DNA of 64,000 nucleotides from Rhodovulum tesquicola (GTDB taxonomy: Bacteria > Pseudomonadota > Alphaproteobacteria > Rhodobacterales > Rhodobacteraceae): positions 62,001 through 126,000 of the forward strand of contig NZ_JAMYDV010000009.1 in NCBI RefSeq assembly GCF_024128855.1, written 5' to 3'. Below the pieces are notes generated by a model. It made no database searches, was not told the origin of the DNA, and saw only the letters and a list, made by a program, of their open reading frames with translations. Below are positions 25,359 to 33,658 of the stretch, piece after piece. The position numbers were made by a program, and so were the translations under genes. Position 1 is the first letter of the stretch. Each line of letters begins with the position of its first letter.

Positions 25359-26318
25359 TTACGTTCCGGCGATCATCTCGGCCTGCTTGACGATCACCTC
25401 GGCCTGCTTGATCGAGGCGATATCGACCAGGCGGCCCTTGTAGACGGTCGCGCCCGCGCCTTCGACCTTGGCCTTTTCCATCGCGGCCAGAATCTCGCGC
25501 GCCTCGGTCACGGCCGCCTCGGACGGCGTGAACACCTCGTTGGCCAGCGCCACCTGCTTGGGATGGATCGCCCATTTGCCGACCATGCCCAGCGTGGCCG
25601 AGCGCCGCGCCTGGGCATAGAACCCCTCGTCATCCGAGAAATCGCCGAACGGCCCGTCGACCGGCAGCACGCCATGGGTGCGGCAGGCGGCGACGATGCT
25701 GGCCTGCGCCCAGTGCCAGGGATCGGACCAGTATTTCGCCCCCGCATGGTGCATGTAATAGTTTTCCTGCGTGCCGCCGATGCCGGTGGTCTGCATCCCC
25801 ATCGAGGCGGCGAAATCGGCGGCGCCCAGCGACATCGCCTGAAGCCGGGGGCTGGCGGCGGCGATTTCCTCGACATGGGAAATCCCGGCGGCCGATTCGA
25901 TGATGACCTCGAAGCCCAGCGGCTTGGTGCGGCCCATCGCCCGCTCGACCGAGGTCACCAGCGCATCGACGGCATAGATATCGGCCGCGCAGCCCGCCTT
26001 GGGGATCATGATGAGATCCAGCCGGTCGGAGGCCTGTTCCAGCAGGTCGACCACATCGCGATACCAGTAGCCCGAATCGAGCCCGTTGATCCGCACGCTC
26101 AGCGTCTTGTTGCCCCAGTCGATATCGCCGATGGCCTGGATCACGTTCTTGCGGGCCTGCGCCTTGTCGTCGGGGGCGACCGAATCCTCCAGATCGAGGT
26201 TGATCACATCCGCGGCGCTGGCCGCCATCTTCTCGAACAGCTGGGGCCGCGAACCGGGGCCGAAAAGCTGGCAGCGGTTCGGGCGCGCGACGGGGGTGGG
26301 CTGGATGCGGAAGCTCAT
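25359..26318 (-). CDS. mcl1: L-malyl-CoA/beta-methylmalyl-CoA lyase
   Basis: 319 residues of the HpcH/HpaI-citrate lyase family. It cleaves beta-methylmalyl-CoA to glyoxylate and propionyl-CoA and joins glyoxylate with acetyl-CoA, as in the ethylmalonyl-CoA pathway of acetate assimilation. Seen in sequence: VINLDLEDSVAPDDK, SVRINGLDSGYWYRD, MIPKAGCAADIYAVDAL, FEVIIESAAGI (metal-binding Glu) and SLGAADFAASMGMQT (metal-binding Asp). The length equals the characterised Rhodobacter enzyme. A strong AAGGAGA site precedes ATG 26318. It is divergent from dgcN and ends with a good terminator. Confidence 0.93.
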   Translation of the reverse strand: MSFRIQPTPVARPNRCQLFGPGSRPQLFEKMAASAADVINLDLEDSVAPDDKAQARKNVIQAIGDIDWGNKTLSVRINGLDSGYWYRDVVDLLEQASDRLDLIMIPKAGCAADIYAVDALVTSVERAMGRTKPLGFEVIIESAAGISHVEEIAAASPRLQAMSLGAADFAASMGMQTTGIGGTQENYYMHHAGAKYWSDPWHWAQASIVAACRTHGVLPVDGPFGDFSDDEGFYAQARRSATLGMVGKWAIHPKQVALANEVFTPSEAAVTEAREILAAMEKAKVEGAGATVYKGRLVDIASIKQAEVIVKQAEMIAGT

Positions 26319-26612
26319 GGTCGGGTCTCCTTGAAAGGATCTGTCCGGTCGTTCGGGTTCGGGGATAGAAAATTGCGCCCGGCTGGGCAAGCGGTTTCGC
26401 CGCGCCGCAGCGTCGGCACCCGCGATTCTGATGATGGGACCACCGGAACGGGGGAAGGTTCGCATATTTCTGCGATTGAACGACGTTTCTTGCGTCATCT
26501 TGTCGTTTTGAACACGATCCTTCATGCCGCGGGCGCATTCCCGGCACAGATCGGCAGGACATCCCTGCGCGCCTTGCTAGGCTCTGGCCGACAAACGCAA
26601 GGGAGCCCCGCG

Positions 26613-27614
26613 ATGATCCAGACCCCCTATCTGCTGTTCCTGGGCGATGCGCCCGATCCGCTGGCCGCCAAGGTCGCGCAGGGCATCCGCGACTGGCGGC
26701 CCGGCAACGCCGTCGCGCAATTCCGGATGGAGGGCTGCAAGGCCGATCTGCGCCTGCCCGACATGACGCTGACCGAGGCGCGCGCGGCGGGCGCGAAGAC
26801 GCTGGTGGTCGGCGTCGCGAACCGCGGCGGGGTCATCAGCCCGGCCTGGAAAAAGGTACTGGTGGCCGCGCTGGAAGAAGGCTTCGATCTGGCCAGCGGC
26901 CTGCACAACCTGCTGCGCGACGAACCCGATCTGGCCGCGGTCGCCGCCGCCTGCGGGCGGCACTTGCATGACGTGCGGGTGCCCCCGGTCGCCTATCCCA
27001 TCGCCAACGGGCTGCGCCGGTCGGGTCGGCGCTGTCTGGCGGTGGGCACCGATTGTTCGGTCGGCAAGATGTATACCGCGCTTGCCATGGATCGCGAGAT
27101 GCAGGCGCGCGGGATGAAGGCCACGTTCCGCCCGACCGGGCAGACCGGCATCCTGATTACCGGGGACGGCGTGCCGCTGGATGCGGTGGTGGCCGATTTC
27201 ATGGCGGGTGCCGTGGAATGGCTGACCCCCGACAACGACCCCGACCATTGGGATCTGATCGAGGGTCAGGGCAGCCTGTTCCACCCCTCCTATTCCGGGG
27301 TCACGCTGGCGCTGATCCATGGCGGGCAGCCCGATGCGCTGATCCTCAGCCACGAGCCCACGCGCGCCCATATGCGCGGGCTGCCGCACTTTGCCCTGCC
27401 CAAGCTGGAGGCGCTGCGCGACCTGTCGCTGCAGCTGGCGCAGGTGGTCAATCCGGGCTGCAAGGTGGTCGGCATCTCGATCAACACCGCCGCCATGGGC
27501 GAGGACGAGGCTCTGGCGCATCTGGAGAGTGTCGAGCGGCGAATGGGGCTGCCCACGGTCGATCCGTTCCGGCAGGGCGCGGGGCGTCTGGTGGACGCGC
27601 TGGCGGCGCTGTAG
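26613..27614 (+). CDS. dgcN: D-glutamate N-acetyltransferase DgcN (DUF1611)
   Basis: 333 residues of the DUF1611 family. The N-terminal domain contains GVANRGGVISPAWKKVL; a P-loop-like GTDCSVGKMYTALAMDRE begins near 145; FRPTGQTGILI, EGQGSLFHPSYSG and SHEPTRAHMRG are further conserved blocks. In marine bacteria DgcN was shown to N-acetylate D-glutamate as the first step of its breakdown. The next gene encodes the matching racemase, which strongly supports this role. The ATG at 26613 has an AAGGGAG site. Older annotation calls this family only 'DUF1611' or 'EBNA-1 nuclear protein-like'. Confidence 0.82.
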   Translation: MIQTPYLLFLGDAPDPLAAKVAQGIRDWRPGNAVAQFRMEGCKADLRLPDMTLTEARAAGAKTLVVGVANRGGVISPAWKKVLVAALEEGFDLASGLHNLLRDEPDLAAVAAACGRHLHDVRVPPVAYPIANGLRRSGRRCLAVGTDCSVGKMYTALAMDREMQARGMKATFRPTGQTGILITGDGVPLDAVVADFMAGAVEWLTPDNDPDHWDLIEGQGSLFHPSYSGVTLALIHGGQPDALILSHEPTRAHMRGLPHFALPKLEALRDLSLQLAQVVNPGCKVVGISINTAAMGEDEALAHLESVERRMGLPTVDPFRQGAGRLVDALAAL

Positions 27615-27623
27615 GCTGCGCCC

Positions 27624-28589
27624 ATGCAGATCGTCGTCACACCCGAAAGCTTCGCGCTGAAAGAACCCTTTGCCATCTCGCGCGGCAGCAGGACCGCGGC
27701 CGAGGTGCTGACCGTGCGGATCGCCGCCAATGGCGCGATGGTCTGGGGCGAATGCGTGCCCTATGCCCGCTACGGCGAATCGCCTGAAAGCGTCGCCGCC
27801 CAGATCGCGGGTCTGCCCGAACGGTTCGACCGCGCGGCCTTGCAGGAACTGTTGCCGCCGGGCGCGGCGCGCAACGCCGTCGATTGCGCGCTGTGGGATC
27901 TGGCCGCCAAGCGGGCCGACCGGCGCGTGTGGCAACTGGCGGGCCTGCCTGCGCCAAAGCCCGTGATCACGGCCTACACCCTGTCGCTGGGCACGCCCGA
28001 GACCATGCGCGCGGCGGCCGAGCGGAACGCGCAACGCCCGCTTCTGAAGGTCAAGCTGGGCACCGAAGACGACATGGCCCGGATCGAGGCGGTGCGCGCG
28101 GGCGCGCCCAAATCGCGCATCATCGTCGATGCGAACGAGGGCTGGACGCCCGACATCTACACCGAGCTTGCGCCGCATCTGGTGCGGCTGGGCGTCGAGA
28201 TGGTGGAGCAGCCCCTGCCCGCGGGCGCCGACGACATGCTGGCCGAGATCGCCCGCCCCCTGCCCGTCTGCGCGGACGAAAGCTGCCATGACCGCGCCTC
28301 GCTGCCCGGGCTCAAGGGCAAGTATGACATGGTCAACATCAAGCTCGACAAGACCGGCGGGCTGACCGAGGCGCTGGCGCTGAAAAAGGTCGCCCGCGCC
28401 CAGGGATTCGGGATCATGGTGGGCTGCATGGTCGGCACGAGCCTTGCCATGGCGCCCGCCGTGGTGCTGGCCCAGGGCGCGGCGGTGACGGATCTTGACG
28501 GCCCGCTGCTTCTGGCCGAAGACCGCCCCAATGCGCTGCACTACGACGCGAAGGGCGTGCATCCGCCCGATGCGTTCCTGTGGGGCTGA
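27624..28589 (+). CDS. dgcA: N-acetyl-D-glutamate racemase DgcA (enolase superfamily)
   Basis: 321 residues of the muconate-lactonizing/dipeptide-epimerase subgroup. Catalytic lysines lie in LKVKLG (K142, K144) and NIKLDKTGG (~243); metal ligands are in VDANEGW, VEQPLP and CADESC. By sequence alone it could be a dipeptide epimerase, but the adjacent dgcN, 9 bases upstream, matches the reported dgcN-dgcA pair that converts N-acetyl-D-glutamate to the L-form. A D-amino-acid transaminase follows. The deacetylase expected next in the pathway is not in the window. Confidence 0.85.
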   Translation: MQIVVTPESFALKEPFAISRGSRTAAEVLTVRIAANGAMVWGECVPYARYGESPESVAAQIAGLPERFDRAALQELLPPGAARNAVDCALWDLAAKRADRRVWQLAGLPAPKPVITAYTLSLGTPETMRAAAERNAQRPLLKVKLGTEDDMARIEAVRAGAPKSRIIVDANEGWTPDIYTELAPHLVRLGVEMVEQPLPAGADDMLAEIARPLPVCADESCHDRASLPGLKGKYDMVNIKLDKTGGLTEALALKKVARAQGFGIMVGCMVGTSLAMAPAVVLAQGAAVTDLDGPLLLAEDRPNALHYDAKGVHPPDAFLWG

Positions 28590-28621
28590 CGCCGGGCCGC
28601 AAGAGCGAAAGGACCAGAGCG

Positions 28622-29482
28622 ATGAGCCGGATCGTCTATGTCAATGGGGAATACCTGCCCGAGGATCAGGCGAAGGTCTCGGTCTTCGACCGCGGCTTCC
28701 TGTTCGCCGATGGCGTCTACGAGGTGACCAGCGTCATCGACGGCAAGCTGGTCGATTTCCCCGGCCATGCCGCGCGGCTGGAACGCTCGCTGACCGAACT
28801 GGACATGCCCTCGCCGCTGACATCCGGCGAATTGCTGTCGATCCATCGCGAACTGGTGGCGCGCAACAACGTGACCGAGGGAATGGTCTATCTTCAGATC
28901 ACCCGCGGCGCGCCCGAAGACCGCGATTTCGTCTTTCCCGATCCGGCCTTGACGCCGCAGACCGTGGTGCTGTTCACCCAGTCCAAGGGGCTGGTCGACA
29001 GCCCCGCGGCGCAGACCGGGCTGAAGGTGATCTCGATCCCCGATATCCGCTGGGGGCGGCGCGACATCAAGACCGTCCAACTGCTGTATCCGTCGGTCGG
29101 CAAGATGATGGCCAGGCGCGCGCGAGCGGATGATGCCTGGATGGTCGAGGACGGTTTCGTGACCGAAGGGACATCGAACAACGCCTATATCGTCAAGGAT
29201 GGCAAGATCATCACTCGGCAGCTTGGTACCGAGATCCTGCACGGGATCACCCGCGCCGCCGTGCTGGCCTTCGCCCGCGAGGCGCAGATGAAAATCGAGG
29301 AACGCCCCTTCACCATCGACGAGGCACAGGCCGCGGACGAGGCGTTCATCACCTCGGCCTCGACCTTCGTGATGCCGGTGGTTTCGGTCGACGGGGCCGT
29401 GCTGGGCGACGGCACGCCGGGCCCGGTCGCGCGGCGGTTGCGCGAGATCTATATCGAGCAAAGTCGCAAGGCGGCGGTCTGA
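28622..29482 (+). CDS. dat: D-amino-acid transaminase
   Basis: 286 residues of the fold-IV pyridoxal-phosphate transaminases. The N-terminal VFDRGFLFADGVYEV, the cofactor lysine K150 in RRDIKTVQLL, EDGFVTEGTSNNAYIV and the final SASTFVMPVVSVDG are typical. LFADGVYEV fits the D-alanine transaminase branch rather than IlvE. It should interconvert D-alanine, D-glutamate and 2-oxo acids. It lies 32 bases after dgcA and completes a D-amino-acid cluster of three genes. ATG 28622 is chosen because MSRIVYVNGEYLP is the canonical start. Confidence 0.92.
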   Translation: MSRIVYVNGEYLPEDQAKVSVFDRGFLFADGVYEVTSVIDGKLVDFPGHAARLERSLTELDMPSPLTSGELLSIHRELVARNNVTEGMVYLQITRGAPEDRDFVFPDPALTPQTVVLFTQSKGLVDSPAAQTGLKVISIPDIRWGRRDIKTVQLLYPSVGKMMARRARADDAWMVEDGFVTEGTSNNAYIVKDGKIITRQLGTEILHGITRAAVLAFAREAQMKIEERPFTIDEAQAADEAFITSASTFVMPVVSVDGAVLGDGTPGPVARRLREIYIEQSRKAAV

Positions 29483-29497
29483 GGCGGCACCGGCGCT

Positions 29498-29556
29498 GGG
29501 GGGCGCTGCCCCCCGTCCTTGCGGACTCCCCCCGGGATATTTGCGGCCAGAAGAAG
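29498..29556 (-). repeat. Dispersed 3'-end repeat, copy 3
   Basis: On the minus strand CTTCTTCTGGCC begins at 29556, 17 bases after the sulP stop; then AAATATCCCGGGGGGA, hairpin GTCC-TTGC/GCAA-GGAC (29515-29526) and hairpin GGGGGGC/GCCCCCC (29498-29514). It is nearly identical, in inverted orientation, to the copy at 35394-35452 (two adjacent substitutions). It lies between convergent dat and sulP and may end both transcripts. Confidence 0.85.
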
Positions 29557-29573
29557 TACAGGTCGGCCCCGGA

Positions 29574-31220
29574 TCAGTCGGTGATCCGGGCGCGTGCGGT
29601 CCTTGTGTCGGGGGCGGTGGCGGCGTGGTCCGGCAGGCCTGCGGCACGCAGCAGGTCCATATGCTGGGGATGAGGCCCGGCCAGCGTCACCTCCATCCCC
29701 TGATCGAGCGCCTTCCGGATGAAACCCGACAGCGAATGCGCCCCGGTCATGTCGAGCACCGGCACATCGGCAAGATCGAGGATCAGGTGGCGGGGCCGCG
29801 CCACGATGCGGTCCAGCACGCTTTCGATCACCGGGGCCGAGCCGAAGAAATAGGCCCCCGTAAGGCGCAGCACGACCGTCTGGCGGGTTTCGCCGCGATC
29901 CTCGGGGCGGGATTCGGTGTCGGTCTCGTCCATGGTGGCATCAACCCCGCTCATCTGCGCCATGCGGTGCAGGAAGACCAGCGCGCCGAGCGCGAGCCCG
30001 AGGATGATCGCCTCAGTCAGGTCGCGCAGGACGGTGGTCACCAGAGTTGCCAGCAGCACCACCGCCTCGGCGCGCGAGGTGCGGGCAAGCGTCGCGATGG
30101 CCTTGACGTCGATCATGTGCAGCGAGACCGAGATCAGCACGCCTGCAAGCGCCGCGATGGGGATTGCACTGGCAAGCGGGGCCAGCAGCAGCACAACGGC
30201 CAGCAGCGCAAGCGCGTGGATCATGCCCGCGATGGGGCCATGGGCACCAGCACGCACATTGGTCGCGGTGCGCGCGATGGTGCCGGTGACGCAGAGCCCG
30301 CCGAAACAGGCCGCGCCCATATTGGCGAAGCCCTGCCCGATCAGTTCCACATTCGAGCGATGCCGCCGCCCGGTCATCGAATCCGCCACCACCGCGGACA
30401 GAAGCGACTCGATCGCCCCCAGTAGTGTGAAGGCCAGCGCATCGGGCAGAACGGCCAGCACCTTGTCCCATGTGAAACCGGGCAGCGCGGGCATGGGCAG
30501 GCTCTGCGCGATGCCGCCAAAGGCCGAGCCGATGGTCGGCACATCAAGCTTCAGCAGCCAGACCGTCAGTCCCGCCAGCGCGATCGCCGCCAGCATGCCC
30601 GGAAAGCGCGGCGCATGGCGGCGCTGCACCAGGATCAAGGCGAAAGTGCCGATCCCCAGCAAAAGGTTCAGCGGGCTCAGCGTGGGCAGCGCATTCCACA
30701 GCACCGGCAGCTTGTCGAGGAAGGGGCCGGGTTCCGGGCCGTCAAGCGTCAGCCCCAGGAAGGGGCGCATCTGGCTGGCAAGGATGATCAGGCCGATTCC
30801 CGCGGTGAACCCCACCGTCACCGGGTAGGGGATGAACTTGACGAAGCCGCCCAGCCGGAACGCGCCCAGCGCGGTCAGCATCAGCCCCGACAGGAAGGTG
30901 GCCAGCATCAGCCCGTCAAGCCCGTGGCGCTGCACGGTCGCAAGCACCAGCACGATGAAGGCGCCCGCCGGCCCGCCGATCTGGTAGCGGCTGCCGCCGA
31001 GGAAGGAGACGAGGAAGCCGCCCACGATGGCCGTGACCAGACCGCGGTCGGGCGGCACGCCAGACGCGATGGCGATGGCCAGCGACAGCGGCAGCGCCAC
31101 CACCGCCACGGTCAGCCCCGCGATCAGGTCGGCGCGGAACTGGCGCAGCCCATACCCCTCGGCCAGGACCGAAACGAGTTTCGGCGTGAACTGGAGAAAG
31201 GGCGAACTGTGCGGGGCCAT
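29574..31220 (-). CDS. SulP-family anion transporter with STAS domain
   Basis: 548 residues: about 10-12 membrane helices (~30-420) and a C-terminal STAS domain (~445-540, QTVVLRLTGAYFFGSAPVIESVL and LILDLADVPVLDMTGAHSLSGFI). Family signatures are IAGLTVAVVALPLSLAIAIASG and GGPAGAFIVLV. Members import sulfate, bicarbonate or other anions; the substrate cannot be read from sequence. The start at ATG 31220 is favoured because a GAGGAG site lies four bases before it; an upstream ATG at 31235 would place that site inside the gene. No accessory gene is adjacent. Confidence 0.9.
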   Translation of the reverse strand: MAPHSSPFLQFTPKLVSVLAEGYGLRQFRADLIAGLTVAVVALPLSLAIAIASGVPPDRGLVTAIVGGFLVSFLGGSRYQIGGPAGAFIVLVLATVQRHGLDGLMLATFLSGLMLTALGAFRLGGFVKFIPYPVTVGFTAGIGLIILASQMRPFLGLTLDGPEPGPFLDKLPVLWNALPTLSPLNLLLGIGTFALILVQRRHAPRFPGMLAAIALAGLTVWLLKLDVPTIGSAFGGIAQSLPMPALPGFTWDKVLAVLPDALAFTLLGAIESLLSAVVADSMTGRRHRSNVELIGQGFANMGAACFGGLCVTGTIARTATNVRAGAHGPIAGMIHALALLAVVLLLAPLASAIPIAALAGVLISVSLHMIDVKAIATLARTSRAEAVVLLATLVTTVLRDLTEAIILGLALGALVFLHRMAQMSGVDATMDETDTESRPEDRGETRQTVVLRLTGAYFFGSAPVIESVLDRIVARPRHLILDLADVPVLDMTGAHSLSGFIRKALDQGMEVTLAGPHPQHMDLLRAAGLPDHAATAPDTRTARARITD

Positions 31221-31358
31221 GGCGCTCCTCGGCATCGGGATGTCCCGGATCCGGAAACGCCGCCCCCTGCCTTGCGGTCGGGGCGGCGCGCTCGGGCCGA
31301 GTCGGGGTCAGTCTATCGCGAAAACCGCATCGCGGAAGGGGGCGGCCCAGGGCCCCTT

Positions 31359-31748
31359 TCAGGGCCGTGGAGGAAATACCAGACAGCCCGTGGCGGGATC
31401 GAGATCGCCGCGGCGGGTGCCACGCAACCACTCGGCGTCCTCGAACCCCGCACACAGCCGGAACGCGCCCCCGGCAAGCCTTTCGTAGCGATAGGGCGTG
31501 CCGGTAAAGGGATCGGCAAGGCGGATCTCGCGCGGGCAGGCATCACCCGGCACAAGGGCTGCGGGCAGGTCCCCGGTCCCGGCCAGACAATAGGCCAGGT
31601 CGGCCAGCGCCTGTAGATCGGTCAGCCGGGTGACGTCACGCTTTTCCATCCGTCCCTTGCCCGGTCCGCCCGTGGCCAGCAGGCCAAGCCCCACCAGCCC
31701 TACGACAAGGATGGCAAGCAGCGTGCGGGCAAGCGTCTCAGGCCGCAT
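31359..31748 (-). CDS. Small membrane-anchored protein of unknown function
   Basis: 129 residues from ATG 31748, overlapping the previous gene by 11 bases. One N-terminal membrane helix (~7-27, LLAILVVGLVGLGLLATGG) is followed by a periplasmic or cytoplasmic domain with three cysteines (LAYCLAG, GDACPREIR, FRLCAGF) and the block ADPFTGTPYRYERL, which resembles the short segments seen in pseudopilin-like proteins. I do not recognise the family. Coupling to the DUF5671 gene suggests a shared membrane function. Confidence 0.65.
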   Translation of the reverse strand: MRPETLARTLLAILVVGLVGLGLLATGGPGKGRMEKRDVTRLTDLQALADLAYCLAGTGDLPAALVPGDACPREIRLADPFTGTPYRYERLAGGAFRLCAGFEDAEWLRGTRRGDLDPATGCLVFPPRP

Positions 31749-32373
31749 CGTCGGGGTCCGCCATCTCGCCGCGGAAATAGACCAGCACAATGCCCGCCGT
31801 CACCGCGACCAGCCCCGCCTTGGCAAGGAAGCGCAGGGTCAGGTCACCGCCCAGCGCCGCGTAGATCACCGCGATCAGGTCGCCCAGCAGTGCCAGCGTG
31901 GCCAGAAACAGCGTCAGATGCCCGAACCAGCGCCGTACCGCCGACGGCCGAAGCCCCTGATCGCGCCGCGCCGCCCGGGTCGTGCGTTGGTTCAGGACCA
32001 GGAACAGCGGAAAGAACACCACGAGCGAGGCGATCGACCAGCGGATCGCATCGGCCGAATAATAGGTCGCAGGATCGGTCAGCGACGGAATCCAGCGGTC
32101 GACCAGACGGAAACCCAGCGCGGTGACATGCCAGGTGGTCATGGCAAGCGCGAGGAACATCAACCCGTAGACAAAGGCCTCGCGCGCCGAAAGATAGGGG
32201 CGCGGGCGCGGCACCGGGGGCAGGAAATCGCCCTCGGCCCAGGCGCCCAGCGCCTCGGCTTTCTCGGTCTCGGTCCAGCCGGCCGCGCGCAGGGCCGCGG
32301 CGATCTCGGCGCGGCTGCGCCCGGCGGCCAGCGCCTCGGCCACGAATTGCGACAATTGCTCGGCGGGACGCAT
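31738..32373 (-). CDS. DUF5671 membrane protein
   Basis: 211 residues. The first ~50 form a small helical domain (LSQFVAEALAAGRSRAEIAAALRAAGWT), followed by four membrane helices between about 65 and 200 (EAFVYGLMFLALAMTTWHV, IASLVVFFPLFLVLN, LTLFLATLALLGDLIAVIY, AGLVAVTAGIVLVYF). This matches DUF5671, whose function is unknown. It is the first gene of a two-gene unit. A possible FNR-like half-site lies 56 bases before its ATG. Confidence 0.8.
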   Translation of the reverse strand: MRPAEQLSQFVAEALAAGRSRAEIAAALRAAGWTETEKAEALGAWAEGDFLPPVPRPRPYLSAREAFVYGLMFLALAMTTWHVTALGFRLVDRWIPSLTDPATYYSADAIRWSIASLVVFFPLFLVLNQRTTRAARRDQGLRPSAVRRWFGHLTLFLATLALLGDLIAVIYAALGGDLTLRFLAKAGLVAVTAGIVLVYFRGEMADPDDAA

Positions 32374-32428
32374 GGGCAGGCTCCGGGTCAGGCGCGGCCA
32401 GTCTGGCAGAACCGGGATGGCATACCTT

Positions 32429-32442
32429 GATGCAGGTCAGCC
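32429..32442 (-). promoter_or_regulatory. Weak FNR-like site upstream of the DUF5671 gene
   Basis: On the minus strand CTGAC-CTGC-ATCAA matches the FnrL-type pattern TTGAC-N4-ATCAA at nine of ten positions. It is centred about 62 bases before ATG 32373. Oxygen control is only a suggestion. Confidence 0.3.
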
Positions 32443-32446
32443 CGGA

Positions 32447-32761
32447 TCAGTCGCGCGGACCTACATTCTCGGCAAAGGCCCTGACAAAGGCGTCCTGTTT
32501 CTCGGGGCTCGCCTCGGTCTGGTGCGCGGCCTTCCAGTCATCATAGGGCATGCCGTAGAAATCCGCGCGCGCCTCGGCCTGGGTCATCGCGATGCCGTGC
32601 TCGGCGGCCGCCTCCTGCACCCAGCGCGACAGGCAGTTGCGGCAGAAGCCCGCCAGGTTCATCAGGTCGATATTCTGCACATCGGGCCGATCCTCCATCA
32701 GGTGCCGGCGCAGCCTGCGGAAAGCGGCGGCCTCGATCTCGGTGCGGGTGGCGTCGTCCAT
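32447..32761 (-). CDS. DUF1244 protein
   Basis: 104 residues of the conserved proteobacterial DUF1244 family, with RRLRRHLMEDRPDVQNIDLMNLAGFCRNCLSRW-type content: the N-terminal helix pair with NLAGFCRNCLSRW near 45-57 and the block FYGMPYDDWKAAHQ near 80. The two cysteines in CRNC are conserved in the family. Its function is unknown; a structure of a homologue shows a small helical protein. An AGGAGGA site precedes ATG 32761. It is 17 bases downstream of the amidohydrolase gene and probably co-transcribed. Confidence 0.85.
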   Translation of the reverse strand: MDDATRTEIEAAAFRRLRRHLMEDRPDVQNIDLMNLAGFCRNCLSRWVQEAAAEHGIAMTQAEARADFYGMPYDDWKAAHQTEASPEKQDAFVRAFAENVGPRD

Positions 32762-32778
32762 GGTTCGTCCTCCTCCTG

Positions 32779-33516
32779 TCAAAGCCCGGTTTCGGCCAGC
32801 ACCCCGGTCAGGATCGGCGCCAGCCTCTCGGCCCAGCCGATCTGGTCGGTCTCGGTCGCGATCACGTCGTTGCGCAGCTCGATCAGCACATTGGGCAATC
32901 CGTTCGCGATGGCATGCCGGTCGATCGCATCGCCCGGCAGATGGCCGCCATAGGGCTCGTTCTCGCCCACGCACAGACCGGGCTCGCGCCGCAGCCGGTC
33001 GATCAGCGGCCGCGCCAGCCGGTCGTCGGCGGCATGCAGGATGCCGATCTGCCAGGGCCGCGGATCGCGCCCGGCAAGGCGCGGCGTGAAACTGTGGACC
33101 GAGACGAAGACCGTGCCCGGACGCCGCGCCAGCCGCGCCAGTTCCCCATCATAGGGCCGCCAGAACGCCGCCAGACGCCGCAGGGTCTCGGTCTCGTCCA
33201 CGGCGCGGTTCGCGGGGATCACGGTGCCATCGTAAAGCCGCATCACCAGCGTGGGATCGTCCTCGCCCCGGTTCGGGTCGATCACCAGCCGCGAAAACCG
33301 AGTCGCCACATAGGGCGCCCCCAGCAATTCGGCCAGGTGCCGCGCCACACCCGCCGCGCCCGGATCCCAGGCGATATGACGGGCCATGTCCGCCGCCGCG
33401 ATCCCCAGGTCGCCCCCGTTCACCGAAGGCGGCACGATATTGGTGGCATGATCGCACGTCACCAGCCAGCGGGACATGCGCCCCGCCTCGATCGTCTCGA
33501 ACGGCCGATAGGTCAT
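32779..33516 (-). CDS. N-formylglutamate amidohydrolase family protein
   Basis: 245 residues from ATG 33516. The family (HutG/Pfam FGase) hydrolyses N-formyl-L-glutamate in histidine degradation. Motifs: CDHATNIVP near 24, FSRLVIDPNR, FVSVHSFTP, and GDAIDRHAIANGLPNVLIELRND at the end. No hut genes are near; a DUF1244 gene follows, a pairing seen in other alphaproteobacteria, so a different amide substrate is possible. The start is uncertain: the ribosome site is poor, and GTG at 33534 or ATG further up are alternatives. It is divergent from pyk. Confidence 0.82.
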   Translation of the reverse strand: MTYRPFETIEAGRMSRWLVTCDHATNIVPPSVNGGDLGIAAADMARHIAWDPGAAGVARHLAELLGAPYVATRFSRLVIDPNRGEDDPTLVMRLYDGTVIPANRAVDETETLRRLAAFWRPYDGELARLARRPGTVFVSVHSFTPRLAGRDPRPWQIGILHAADDRLARPLIDRLRREPGLCVGENEPYGGHLPGDAIDRHAIANGLPNVLIELRNDVIATETDQIGWAERLAPILTGVLAETGL

Positions 33517-33521
33517 GTGCG

Positions 33522-33625
33522 TGTCATCTTTCACGGTGACAAACCTATAGGACAGCCGCGGCAGAAGCACCAGTTGTCACTGGACCGGGTTTTGTCCTAG
33601 AGAGTGTGTGTACCGGGGCATACAC
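33522..33625. promoter_or_regulatory. Divergent control region with clustered inverted repeats (pyk)
   Basis: Two interleaved 7-bp inverted repeats occupy 64 bases: GTGACAA (33536-33542) with TTGTCAC (33574-33580), and TAGGACA (33548-33554) with TGTCCTA (33593-33599). A TGTCA at 33522-33526, a CCAGT-N4-ACTGG at 33570-33583 and a GTGTA-N8-TACAC at 33608-33625 add further symmetric elements. They lie between the amidohydrolase and pyruvate kinase starts and look like multiple operator half-sites; the regulator is unknown. Confidence 0.5.
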
Positions 33626-33658
33626 CCGCGCCGGGCTTCAGCCAAACGATGGGGCAGG

